Shown here in pieces: positions 14,564 through 22,166 of a DNA stretch of 64,000 bases. Each line of letters begins with the position of its first letter. Within the stretch, counting starts at the first letter, position 1. This DNA comes from JAIOSF01 sp047159865 (lineage in GTDB: Bacteria > Campylobacterota > Campylobacteria > Campylobacterales > Arcobacteraceae): the NCBI RefSeq assembly GCF_047159865.1, contig NZ_AP038804.1, forward strand, positions 372,001 to 436,000, in the 5' to 3' direction. Under the pieces are notes generated by a model. It saw nothing but the letters and a program-made list of their open reading frames with translations. It did no database searches and was not told where the DNA came from. A program made the position numbers and the translations under genes.

Positions 14564-14582
14564 AGGTTTGTGTGGTAAACCT
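14564..14582 (-). terminator. Terminator hairpin in repeat copy 3
   Basis: AGGTTT (14564-14569) pairs with AAACCT (14577-14582). It ends the minus-strand 45-aa transcript and may also weaken plus-strand read-through from the phage late genes. Confidence 0.55.
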
Positions 14583-14596
14583 ATATTAAATTAATT

Positions 14597-14734
14597 TTAT
14601 TGAGCTAGTAAGTTTTTAGCGTCAGTTGTTTTTAGTCCTGATTTAGAACAAGCATTTTCAAATGATTCATTTGATTTTAAAAGTCGTATTAAAACTTCTA
14701 ATTTTTCTTCTTTTGTAATGTTTAAGATTGACAT
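14597..14734 (-). CDS. 45-aa conserved small protein, copy 3
   Basis: Identical to the copies at 514-651 and 1758-1895, with the same AAGGAG site. This is the only copy downstream of an intact tRNA operon, so read-through from the tRNA promoter could express it. Confidence 0.6.
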   Translation of the reverse strand: MSILNITKEEKLEVLIRLLKSNESFENACSKSGLKTTDAKNLLAQ

Positions 14735-14866
14735 TATTTCTCCTTATTTTTAAATTTTGCTTTACGGGGCGAAATTCTATATACATATATAAAATAAGTG
14801 GGAGATAAGATATAACTAATGTTATAAATTTCTAGTAATAAATATAATAAAAAATTATGATTTATT

Positions 14867-14943
14867 TGGTTGCGGAAGCTGGATTTGAACCAGCGACCTA
14901 CGGGTTATGAGCCCGTCGAGCTACCAAGCTGCTCTATTCCGCG
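14867..14943 (-). tRNA. tRNA-fMet (CAT), first copy; integration target
   Basis: A 77-nt gene with encoded CCA. The acceptor stem keeps the C1:A72 mismatch of initiator tRNAs (CGCGGAA with TTCCGCA). The anticodon CAT is read from 14907-14909. Its 3' half is part of repeat copy 3, so it is a hybrid restored by the prophage. Confidence 0.95.
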
Positions 14944-14948
14944 AACTG

Positions 14949-15023
14949 TGGATGGGATACTAGGATTCGAACCTAGGAATGTCAGCACCAAAAGCTGATG
15001 CCTTACCGCTTGGCGATACCCCA
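14949..15023 (-). tRNA. tRNA-Gln (TTG), first copy
   Basis: A 75-nt gene with encoded CCA. The anticodon loop CTTTTGG gives TTG, and the T arm contains GGTTCGAATCC. It lies five bases upstream of the tRNA-fMet gene in the same transcript. Confidence 0.95.
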
Positions 15024-15059
15024 TCAAATTTGTGTTTAACACATACTAAAAAAATAAAT

Positions 15060-15136
15060 TGGTTGCGGAAGCTGGATTTGAACCAGCGACCTACGGGTTA
15101 TGAGCCCGTCGAGCTACCAAGCTGCTCTATTCCGCG
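15060..15136 (-). tRNA. tRNA-fMet (CAT), second copy
   Basis: Identical in sequence to the gene at 14867-14943 and offset by 193 bases. It shows that the fMet/Gln pair was duplicated in tandem. A second intact initiator tRNA makes the first one a safe integration site. Confidence 0.95.
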
Positions 15137-15141
15137 AACTG

Positions 15142-15216
15142 TGGATGGGATACTAGGATTCGAACCTAGGAATGTCAGCACCAAAAGCTGATGCCTTACC
15201 GCTTGGCGATACCCCA
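15142..15216 (-). tRNA. tRNA-Gln (TTG), second copy
   Basis: Identical to the tRNA-Gln at 14949-15023 and offset by the same 193 bases. It is the promoter-proximal gene of the four-tRNA operon. Confidence 0.95.
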
Positions 15217-15244
15217 TCATGTTACTTATGTTTTAAGTGTCGGA

Positions 15245-15273
15245 ATTATAGTAAATAAATTTTTTTTTGTCAA
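15245..15273 (-). promoter_or_regulatory. Consensus promoter of the tRNA operon
   Basis: On the minus strand TTGACA (plus 15268-15273) and TATAAT (plus 15245-15250) are perfect, with a 17-base spacer. It drives Gln-fMet-Gln-fMet and possibly the 45-aa gene. Confidence 0.85.
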
Positions 15274-15281
15274 GCCTTTTT

Positions 15282-15310
15282 GTGACAAATTTTAAAATTT
15301 GTGCTATAAT
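15282..15310 (+). promoter_or_regulatory. Promoter of ribBA
   Basis: GTGACA (15282-15287) and TATAAT (15305-15310) with a 17-base spacer, back to back with the tRNA promoter. No FMN riboswitch is apparent in the short leader before 15342. Confidence 0.7.
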
Positions 15311-15341
15311 CATACTAATTAAATGATAAAGGTTATTATAT

Positions 15342-16370
15342 ATGTCAGCAATTAAAAGAGTAAAAGAAGCAATAGAAGAGATCAAAAAAGGCAATATGGT
15401 AATAATGCTAGATGATGAAGATAGAGAAAATGAAGGTGATTTGGTTTATTCAGCAGCATTAAGTGATGATCAAAAAGTAAATTTCATGGCAACTCATGCA
15501 AAAGGTTTAATATGTGTAGCTGTTTCTAAAGAAACTGCAAATAGATTAGAACTAAATCCAATGGTAGCATCAAACACTTCATCATATGAAACAGCATTTA
15601 CAGTTTCTGTAGATTGTGCAAAAGCAAGTACAGGTATTAGTGCCGGTGAAAGAGATGACACTATTAGAATCTTAGCCAACCCAATTAGTAAAGCTGTAGA
15701 ATTAGTTCGACCAGGTCATATTTTTCCTCTTATTGCAAAAGATGGAGGTGTACTAGCAAGAACAGGTCACACTGAAGGTAGTGTTGATTTGTGTAAATTA
15801 GCTGGACTTGCAGGAGAAGCTGTTATTTGTGAAATCATGAAAGAAGATGGAACGATGGCTAGAAGAGATGATCTTGACATTTTTGCAGAAAAACACAAAA
15901 TGAAACAAGTGTATATCTCAGATTTGGTTGAATACAGAATGGCTCATGAATCGCTTGTAAAAGAAATTTCAACAGAAAAAACTTCTTTTATGTCGCATGA
16001 TGTAAGTAAGAAAATATTTGAAGATCATTTAGGAAATAAACACACAGTAATTCAATTTGGTCAAATAAACGAAACTTCACTAGTAAAATTTCATAATGTA
16101 GAATACGATATCAACCTCTTTTTAAATGAAGATAAATTAAACTCCATTTTAAAATCTATTAACTTTTTAGATGATAAAGGTGGTGTTTTAATATTTTTAG
16201 ACAATACAAATGAAACTAAAGAGATTATGAAAGATTTTGGTATTGGGGCTCAGATTTTAAATGAATTGGGTATTAAAAATATCAAACTACTTACAAGTGG
16301 TGGAAAATATTCGTTTGTTGGATTAACTGGATTTGGTCTTGAAATTAAAGAGGAGATTCAATTTTCATAA
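15342..16370 (+). CDS. ribBA: 3,4-dihydroxy-2-butanone 4-phosphate synthase with a degenerate GTP cyclohydrolase II domain
   Basis: Residues 1-205 are a complete DHBP synthase, which converts ribulose 5-phosphate for riboflavin synthesis: 'DDEDRENEGDLV' (metal and substrate acidic loop), 'STGISAGERDD' and 'ARTGHTEGSVDL'. Residues 206-342 align with the end of GTP cyclohydrolase II, including 'DFGIGAQILNELGIKNIKLL'. They contain no cysteine, so the three zinc ligands of that enzyme are missing, and the domain is much shorter than normal. It is probably inactive and structural; true GTP cyclohydrolase II must be encoded elsewhere. metN follows after 18 bases. Confidence 0.9.
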   Translation: MSAIKRVKEAIEEIKKGNMVIMLDDEDRENEGDLVYSAALSDDQKVNFMATHAKGLICVAVSKETANRLELNPMVASNTSSYETAFTVSVDCAKASTGISAGERDDTIRILANPISKAVELVRPGHIFPLIAKDGGVLARTGHTEGSVDLCKLAGLAGEAVICEIMKEDGTMARRDDLDIFAEKHKMKQVYISDLVEYRMAHESLVKEISTEKTSFMSHDVSKKIFEDHLGNKHTVIQFGQINETSLVKFHNVEYDINLFLNEDKLNSILKSINFLDDKGGVLIFLDNTNETKEIMKDFGIGAQILNELGIKNIKLLTSGGKYSFVGLTGFGLEIKEEIQFS

Positions 16371-16388
16371 TATGAAAACTAAAAATAT

Positions 16389-17345
16389 ATGATAAATATA
16401 CAAAAATTAAATAAATTCTACAATACAACAAAAGTATTAGACAATGTTTCCATAGATATACAAAAAGGTGAAATTTTTGCTATTGTAGGACACAGTGGAG
16501 CAGGAAAATCAACTCTAATGCGTTGTATTAATGGACTTGAAGATTATAGTGATGGTTCATTAAAAGTAAACGGCAAAGAGATAAAAGAGCTTTCAAAAGA
16601 GAATTTAAGAGAGTTTAGAAAAAATATTGGGATGATTTTTCAACATTTTTCACTTATTCAAAGAAAAACAGTTTTTGAAAATATTGCCTTACCTATGCAG
16701 CTTTGGGGATACAGTAAAAAAGAGATATCTAAAAAAGTAAATGAATTATTAAGTTTAGTTGGATTAGACACAAAACTTAACGCTTTTCCAAATGAGTTAA
16801 GTGGTGGGCAAAAGCAACGAGTCGCAATTGCACGGGCTTTGACACTCGATCCTGATATTTTACTTTCAGATGAAGCAACATCAGCACTTGACCCAAATAC
16901 TACAACGGCAATTTTAAATCTTTTAAAAACTATAAATGAAAAACTTAATATCACAATAGTTTTAGTAACTCACGAGATGGAAGTGGTAAAACAAGTTGCC
17001 CAAAGAGCTCTTCTGTTAGAACATGGAAATATTATTGGATTTGATGATACAGAAGAATTATTTCTAAAACCTGATGAGAAGATGAAAGAGTTTTTAGGGG
17101 AAACAGAAGTTGTTCCAAATGTTGGAATTAATATAAAAATTTATTTTCCAAAAGATAATGTATTTCAATCATTTATTACAAAAATGGCACGAGAACTTGA
17201 TATGGATTTTGATATTGTTTGGGGTAAACTTGAAGAGATAAATACACATATTGTAGGTAACATGGTTATAAATATAAAAAATGAGCACAAAGAAAAAGTT
17301 CTTCACTATATCAAGCAACATAATATTATTTGGGAGGTTATATAA
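16389..17345 (+). CDS. metN: Methionine ABC importer ATP-binding protein
   Basis: The 318-aa ATPase has Walker A 'GHSGAGKST', signature 'LSGGQKQRVAIARAL', Walker B 'ILLSDEATSALD' and a switch His in 'VTHEM'. The C-terminal ~80 residues are the NIL ligand-sensing domain that lets methionine inhibit MetNI transporters. It is the first gene of metN-metI-metQ on the plus strand. Its TAA overlaps the first base of metI. Confidence 0.93.
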   Translation: MINIQKLNKFYNTTKVLDNVSIDIQKGEIFAIVGHSGAGKSTLMRCINGLEDYSDGSLKVNGKEIKELSKENLREFRKNIGMIFQHFSLIQRKTVFENIALPMQLWGYSKKEISKKVNELLSLVGLDTKLNAFPNELSGGQKQRVAIARALTLDPDILLSDEATSALDPNTTTAILNLLKTINEKLNITIVLVTHEMEVVKQVAQRALLLEHGNIIGFDDTEELFLKPDEKMKEFLGETEVVPNVGINIKIYFPKDNVFQSFITKMARELDMDFDIVWGKLEEINTHIVGNMVINIKNEHKEKVLHYIKQHNIIWEVI

Positions 17346-17983
17346 TGTTAGATATATTACTACCAGCTCTTGGACAAACAGTGTATATGTCTTTAGTCTC
17401 TACAACTTTAGCTGTTATCATTGGATTTGCTTTAGCAATTGTTTTGATACTCACTTCAAAAGATGGATTGCGTGAAAATCAAACAATTTATTCAATGTTA
17501 GATGTTGTTATTAATACGCTTCGATCTTTCCCTTTTATCATTCTTATGATTGTATTATTTCCATTAACTAAATTTTTAATAGGGAAAAGTATTGGAACAA
17601 CTGCTGCTATTATTCCACTTACCATTGGTGCTGCTCCTTTTGTTGCAAGACTTATAGAGAGTGCGTTAAAAGAGGTTGATAAAGGAGTTGTTGAAGCAGC
17701 AAAATCATTTGGAGCAAGTGATTTTCAAATCATTTTCAAAGTGATGTGTGTAGAGGCACTTCCTTCAATAATTTCAGCAATTACACTTACTCTGATAACT
17801 GTAATAGGATTCTCAGCAATGGCAGGGGCTGTTGGTGGTGGAGGTTTAGGTGATATCGCCATTAAATATGGGTATTATAGATTTCAAACAGATACAATGA
17901 TGTATACAGTAATCATACTTATAGCTTTAGTGCAAATTGTACAAGGCTTAGGTGATTATCTTTATAAAATAACAAAAAAATAA
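17345..17983 (+). CDS. metI: Methionine ABC importer permease
   Basis: The start at 17345 is preferred over an upstream ATG at 17330 because GGAGG lies eight bases before it and the metN stop overlaps it. The ~212-aa protein has five membrane helices and the EAA coupling loop ('GVVEAAKSFGASDFQIIFKV'), as expected for a MetI homodimer subunit. Confidence 0.93.
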   Translation: MLDILLPALGQTVYMSLVSTTLAVIIGFALAIVLILTSKDGLRENQTIYSMLDVVINTLRSFPFIILMIVLFPLTKFLIGKSIGTTAAIIPLTIGAAPFVARLIESALKEVDKGVVEAAKSFGASDFQIIFKVMCVEALPSIISAITLTLITVIGFSAMAGAVGGGGLGDIAIKYGYYRFQTDTMMYTVIILIALVQIVQGLGDYLYKITKK

Positions 17984-17993
17984 AAGGATTCAA

Positions 17994-18794
17994 ATGATTA
18001 AAAATATTTTAAAAGTTGCACTATTATGTGCTATTACAATAGGCTTTGTAGCGTGTACAGATGATGCAACTACTGAAAAGAAAACAACTATAAAAATAGG
18101 TGCTACACCAGTTCCACATGTAGAAATTTTAGAGTTTGCAAAACCACTTTTAAAAGCAAAAGGGTATGATTTGGAGATTGTTGAATTTACTGATTATGTA
18201 ACTCCAAATATTGCTGTAAATGAAGGTGAATTAGATGCTAACTTTTTTCAACATTTACCATATTTAAAAGAGTTTAATATAAATAAAAACACAAAACTTA
18301 TCAAAACTGTAAATGTCCACTTAGAACCAATGGGACTGTACTCTAAAAAGATTAAAACTTTAGAGCAATTAAAAGATGGTGCTACAATCGCTGTACCAAA
18401 TGATCCTACAAATGAAAGTAGAGCTTTAGATATTTTAGTACAAAAAGGATTATTGACATTTAATGATGTAAAATTAAAAACAGTAGTTGATATCAAAACA
18501 AACCCTAAGAACTTACAAATAAAAGAACTTGATGCTCCACAATTACCTAGAGTACTTGATGAAGTTGATGCTGCGATTATTAACACAAATTATGCTTTAT
18601 CAGCCAATTTAAATCCTCTTAAAGATGCAATTATACTAGAATCAAAAGATTCACCGTATGCAAATATAGTAGTTGTAAAAGAAGGAAATGAAAACAAAGA
18701 TTATATCAAAGCCTTAAATGAAGTATTAAATTCAAATGAAGTTAAAAAATTCATTGCTAGTAAATATCAAGGTTCTATTATAGAAGCTTTTTAG
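17994..18794 (+). CDS. metQ: Methionine-binding lipoprotein
   Basis: The 266-aa NlpA/MetQ-family protein has a lipoprotein signal with lipobox 'GFVAC' (Cys21). Family motifs are 'IKIGATPVPHVEIL', 'NEGELDANFFQHLPYL' and 'VPNDPTNESRALDIL'. It delivers D/L-methionine or a related ligand to MetNI from the periplasm. It ends the operon; a bidirectional terminator follows. Confidence 0.93.
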   Translation: MIKNILKVALLCAITIGFVACTDDATTEKKTTIKIGATPVPHVEILEFAKPLLKAKGYDLEIVEFTDYVTPNIAVNEGELDANFFQHLPYLKEFNINKNTKLIKTVNVHLEPMGLYSKKIKTLEQLKDGATIAVPNDPTNESRALDILVQKGLLTFNDVKLKTVVDIKTNPKNLQIKELDAPQLPRVLDEVDAAIINTNYALSANLNPLKDAIILESKDSPYANIVVVKEGNENKDYIKALNEVLNSNEVKKFIASKYQGSIIEAF

Positions 18795-18802
18795 AAATCA
18801 AT

Positions 18803-18835
18803 AAAACATCAAAATAATTTATATTTTGATGTTTT
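18803..18835. terminator. Bidirectional terminator between metQ and the prp regulator gene
   Basis: AAAACATCAAAA (18803-18814) pairs with TTTTGATGTTTT (18824-18835). A and T runs on both sides allow it to serve both convergent genes. Confidence 0.85.
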
Positions 18836-18838
18836 AAC

Positions 18839-19813
18839 TTATCTTTTTTTCATAGGATTTGGATAAGTAACCTCTTTTTGTAAATCAACACTTAAATTAT
18901 TGTAAAACAATTCTCCATAATCTGTAACTCTATTAATCGTCTCATAAGCTTGTTTAATGTCATTATTATATTTTAGTGCTTCTTGTAAAACCTTTATAAT
19001 TTTTATAGATTCTAAAAAATTGACATGAGAAGGTGCTTCAACAGGTGAACTGTAATATTTATGCATTCTTTCCACTAAATTCTTATTTCTTATTTCTATA
19101 AAAACAGATTCAATTGGAGATTTAAAAAATAGTATTTTTTTTTCAATATTTATAGAGATATATGTCGTTTCACTACCATAAATTTTTCGTGAAAATGAAT
19201 CGAATAAAAAAAGTTTCTTATTATAATTATTATGAAATAGTTCATAAATAAGTTCCAATATATTTATTTTTTCCTCTCTTGTGTAAAAGTTTCCAATATT
19301 TGCAAAACAAAAAGACAAAATTGATTTTATAGAATACCACTCTGTAGTATCATAATCATATCGAAGCATTTGATTAATTCTATTTTGTTTCAAATCTTCA
19401 ATCTCAGGGGAAGTTTTCGTACGATAAATTCTTTTTACAGCTGTATCTCTATACATTGGACCAGGAAATTGTGCTTGTATCACAAATCTTCTTCCCTGCT
19501 CCATATTCATAATATATGATAATCTTCCATTGTAATCTTCATCTATAATTCTGATCTCTTTTTGAGGAATTTCAGTAATCGCTTTAATAAAATCTTCCTC
19601 AGTACAATCCTCATCCCATATATCATTAGAATAACGAAATAGTTGACATAATTTCTCTTTTACTTCAAAAGAAGGTTCTACACTTGAAATATTATCAATC
19701 CAAGATGTCACTGTTCTCCTATCTTTATTTATAAGTGTCGCAAATTTAGACAAACTAAGATTTGATTTTTTAAATATTTCTCTCAGTTTATCTACAGATG
19801 TATTGAGTGCCAT
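18839..19813 (-). CDS. XRE-type regulator divergent from the methylcitrate operon
   Basis: The 324-aa protein starts with a helix-turn-helix (about 8-60, 'LSLSKFATLINKDRRTVTSW'). The long C-terminal domain is one I cannot name; it contains an Arg/Tyr-rich stretch 'GPMYRDTAVKRIYRTKTSP' and several aromatic residues. The gene is transcribed away from prpB, and the shared intergenic region carries several GTACAA motifs. It is therefore the likely local regulator of prpBC-acnD-prpF. The ligand could be 2-methylcitrate or propionyl-CoA by analogy with other prp regulators; that is inference. Confidence 0.7.
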   Translation of the reverse strand: MALNTSVDKLREIFKKSNLSLSKFATLINKDRRTVTSWIDNISSVEPSFEVKEKLCQLFRYSNDIWDEDCTEEDFIKAITEIPQKEIRIIDEDYNGRLSYIMNMEQGRRFVIQAQFPGPMYRDTAVKRIYRTKTSPEIEDLKQNRINQMLRYDYDTTEWYSIKSILSFCFANIGNFYTREEKINILELIYELFHNNYNKKLFLFDSFSRKIYGSETTYISINIEKKILFFKSPIESVFIEIRNKNLVERMHKYYSSPVEAPSHVNFLESIKIIKVLQEALKYNNDIKQAYETINRVTDYGELFYNNLSVDLQKEVTYPNPMKKR

Positions 19814-19832
19814 AATAATCCTTTCACCCGTG

Positions 19833-19948
19833 TATTGTACAATATTTTAACATATAAATCAATTATTGTACATATATAAATTATAAGTACAAAATATATA
19901 ATTATAAAACTAAATTTGTACGAGTAAATTGTATAACAATAATGTACA
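19833..19948. promoter_or_regulatory. Array of GTACAA-type operator candidates
   Basis: The perfect palindrome TATTGTACAATA lies at 19833-19844. Related sites are TATTGTACATA (19864-19874), GTACAA (19887-19892), TTGTAC (19916-19921), ATTGTATAACAAT (19928-19940) and TGTACA (19943-19948). This density is far above the surroundings. They lie between the divergent regulator and prpB and are probably its binding sites. Confidence 0.65.
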
Positions 19949-19978
19949 ATATATCTATATAAAATTAAAAGGATTAAT

Positions 19979-20863
19979 ATGAGCGCAGGAAAAAAATTTA
20001 GACAAGCATTAAAGGAAGAATCACCTTTACAAATTGTTGGAACAATTAATGCATACCAAGCATTACAAGCAACTAAAGTTGGATATAAAGCAATTTATCT
20101 TTCAGGTGGAGGGATAGCAAATGCTTCTTACGGTTTACCAGATTTAGGTATGACTATGATTGAAGATGTTTGTATTGATATTAGAAGAATCACTTCTATC
20201 TGTGATACACCGGTAATTGTTGATGCTGATACAGGTTGGGGACATGCATTTAATGTTGCTAGAACTGTTAAAGAATTTATTAGATCTGGAGCTGCTGGAT
20301 TACATATTGAAGATCAAGTTGCTGCTAAAAGATGTGGGCATAGACCAAATAAAGAGTTAGTAACTACTGAAGAGATGTGTGATAGAATTAGAGCTGCTGT
20401 TGATGCAAAAATGCAATTAGACCCTGAATTCTATATCATCGCTAGAACTGATGCACATGCTTCGGAAGGTCAAGAAGCTGCAGTTGCAAGAGCAAAAGCT
20501 TATGTTGAAGCTGGTGCAGATGCAATTTTTGCTGAAGCGGTTCACACATTAAAAGAATACAAAGAGTTTTGTGATCAAATGACTGTTCCTGTATTAGCAA
20601 ATATTACTGAATTTGGGGCTACACCAATGTTCACAACTGAAGAGTTAGGTTCTGTTGGAATTGAGATGGTTCTTTACCCATTATCAGCATTTAGAGCTAT
20701 GAATAAAGCTGCATTAAATGTATACCAAGACTTAAGAGAAAAAGGTACACAAGAAGGTACTTTAGATACTATGCAAACAAGAATGGAACTTTACGATATG
20801 TTAGGTTACCATGATTATGAAGAAAAAATGGATGCATTATTCAACGCGGGGAAAGCTAAGTAA
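19979..20863 (+). CDS. prpB: 2-methylisocitrate lyase
   Basis: The 294-aa member of the isocitrate lyase/PEP mutase family has the catalytic loop 'KRCGHRPNKEL', metal-binding 'VDADTGWG' and 'ARTDAHASEG'. It cleaves 2-methylisocitrate to pyruvate and succinate, the last step of the methylcitrate cycle. The gene follows the operator array after a GGATTA ribosome site. Confidence 0.95.
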   Translation: MSAGKKFRQALKEESPLQIVGTINAYQALQATKVGYKAIYLSGGGIANASYGLPDLGMTMIEDVCIDIRRITSICDTPVIVDADTGWGHAFNVARTVKEFIRSGAAGLHIEDQVAAKRCGHRPNKELVTTEEMCDRIRAAVDAKMQLDPEFYIIARTDAHASEGQEAAVARAKAYVEAGADAIFAEAVHTLKEYKEFCDQMTVPVLANITEFGATPMFTTEELGSVGIEMVLYPLSAFRAMNKAALNVYQDLREKGTQEGTLDTMQTRMELYDMLGYHDYEEKMDALFNAGKAK

Positions 20864-20912
20864 TTAGCTTTCAAAAATTAAGAAATAACAACATTAATAA
20901 AAGGAAAAATTT

Positions 20913-22064
20913 ATGAGTACTACAAACACAGGATTTAAACCAAAAAAATCAGTTGCACTATCTGGAACTTCAGCTGGAAATACAGCTCTTTGTTCAGTTG
21001 GAAAGTCTGGAAATGACTTACACTATAGAGGATATGACATTTTAGAGTTTGCTGATAAAGCAGAATTTGAAGAAATTGCATATTTAATTGTACATGAAAA
21101 ATTACCTAATCAAGCAGAATTAGATGCATATAAAGAAAAACTAAGATCATATAGAGATATTCCAAATGGTGTTAAAGTTGCTTTAGAACAACTACCAAAA
21201 ACATGTCACCCTATGGATGTTATGAGAACTGGTTGTTCTGTACTTGGTGCAATTAATCAAGAAAAAGAAGAGCATCCAAAAGATGAAGCTCAAGATATCA
21301 TTGATAGATTAATGGGATCATTCTCTTCTATTTTATTATATTGGTACCATTATGCATATAATGGAAAAAGAATTGATGTTGTAACTGATGATGACACTGT
21401 TGGTGGTCATTTCTTACACCTATTACATGGTGAAAAACCAAGAGAATCTTGGGTTAAAGCTATGCATGTATCTTTAATTTTATATGCTGAGCATGAGTTT
21501 AATGCATCTACATTTACTTCAAGAGTAATTGCTGGAACAAATTCAGATATGTACTCATGTATCACTGGTTCTATTGGAGCTTTAAGAGGTCCTAAACATG
21601 GTGGAGCTAATGAGGTTGCGTTTAGAATTCAAGAGAGATATACATCTGCAGATCAAGCTGAAGAAGATATCAAAGCAAGAATGGCTAAAAAAGAGATTAT
21701 CATCGGTTTTGGTCACCCTGTTTATACTACAAGTGACCCAAGAAATGTTGTTATTAAAAAAGTTGCTAAAGATTTATCTGAAGAAAATAACGATATGTTA
21801 ATGTATGATGTTGCAGAAAGAATTGAAACAATCATGTGGGATGCTAAGAAAATGTTCCCTAACCTTGACTGGTTCTCTGCTGTTTCTTATAACCAAATGG
21901 GAATTCCAACAGATATGTTTACTCCTATCTTTATTATCTCAAGAGTTACAGGATGGGGTGCACATGTAATTGAGCAAAGAGAAGATGGAAAAATCATTAG
22001 ACCTTCTGCTACTTACACAGGACCTGAAGGTTTAAAATTTGTTCCACTAGCGGATAGAAAATAA
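20913..22064 (+). CDS. prpC: 2-methylcitrate synthase
   Basis: The 383-aa citrate-synthase family protein has the active-site regions 'GPKHGGANEVAF', 'IIGFGHPVYTTSDPR' and a C-terminal Arg-containing 'RPSATYTGP'. It condenses propionyl-CoA with oxaloacetate. The short length and position in the prp cluster favour methylcitrate over citrate synthase. A hairpin with a T run follows at about 22112-22137. Confidence 0.93.
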   Translation: MSTTNTGFKPKKSVALSGTSAGNTALCSVGKSGNDLHYRGYDILEFADKAEFEEIAYLIVHEKLPNQAELDAYKEKLRSYRDIPNGVKVALEQLPKTCHPMDVMRTGCSVLGAINQEKEEHPKDEAQDIIDRLMGSFSSILLYWYHYAYNGKRIDVVTDDDTVGGHFLHLLHGEKPRESWVKAMHVSLILYAEHEFNASTFTSRVIAGTNSDMYSCITGSIGALRGPKHGGANEVAFRIQERYTSADQAEEDIKARMAKKEIIIGFGHPVYTTSDPRNVVIKKVAKDLSEENNDMLMYDVAERIETIMWDAKKMFPNLDWFSAVSYNQMGIPTDMFTPIFIISRVTGWGAHVIEQREDGKIIRPSATYTGPEGLKFVPLADRK

Positions 22065-22111
22065 TTTAAACACTTCCAATACTCAAACAAGTGCCACTTT
22101 GGCAAACAACT

Positions 22112-22138
22112 AAAGGGGTGAGTTCTTACTCATCCTTT
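22112..22138 (+). terminator. Hairpin between prpC and acnD
   Basis: AAAGG...GTGAG pairs with CTCAT...CCTTT with a single bulge, followed by T residues. It may be a partial terminator that lowers acnD expression relative to prpBC. Confidence 0.6.
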
Positions 22139-22166
22139 TTAATTTAATCTAAATGGATATACAAAT

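Larger units (their letters stand above)
2073..14911. mobile_element. 12.8-kb integrated phage-like element with a Rep, integrase and lysozyme
   Basis: The element is bounded by 359-bp repeats ending in the tRNA-fMet anticodon loop; the right copy restores the intact tRNA. Its order is a CI-like repressor with a membrane-protein gene (minus strand), then on the plus strand a CII-like gene, integrase, candidate ssDNA-binding protein, replication initiator, lysozyme, unknown block, a 133-aa protein, fibre and small membrane protein. Every gene appears open, so it may be functional. The Rep and ssDNA-binding type suggest a circular ssDNA or rolling-circle phase. The filamentous-phage Zot/pI ATPase, terminase, portal and tail genes are all missing, so it fits no familiar phage type. 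Confidence 0.85.
14553..14911. repeat. 359-bp direct repeat, copy 3 (right attachment site)
   Basis: By eye identical to copy 2. It continues into the intact tRNA-fMet, so this end restores the tRNA gene. Recombination between copies 2 and 3 would release a 12,839-bp circle; between copies 1 and 3 it would remove both elements. Confidence 0.9.

Noticed and set aside
14979..15191. 70-codon open frame on the plus strand
   Set aside because: It runs antisense through tRNA-Gln and tRNA-fMet genes and is explained by them.
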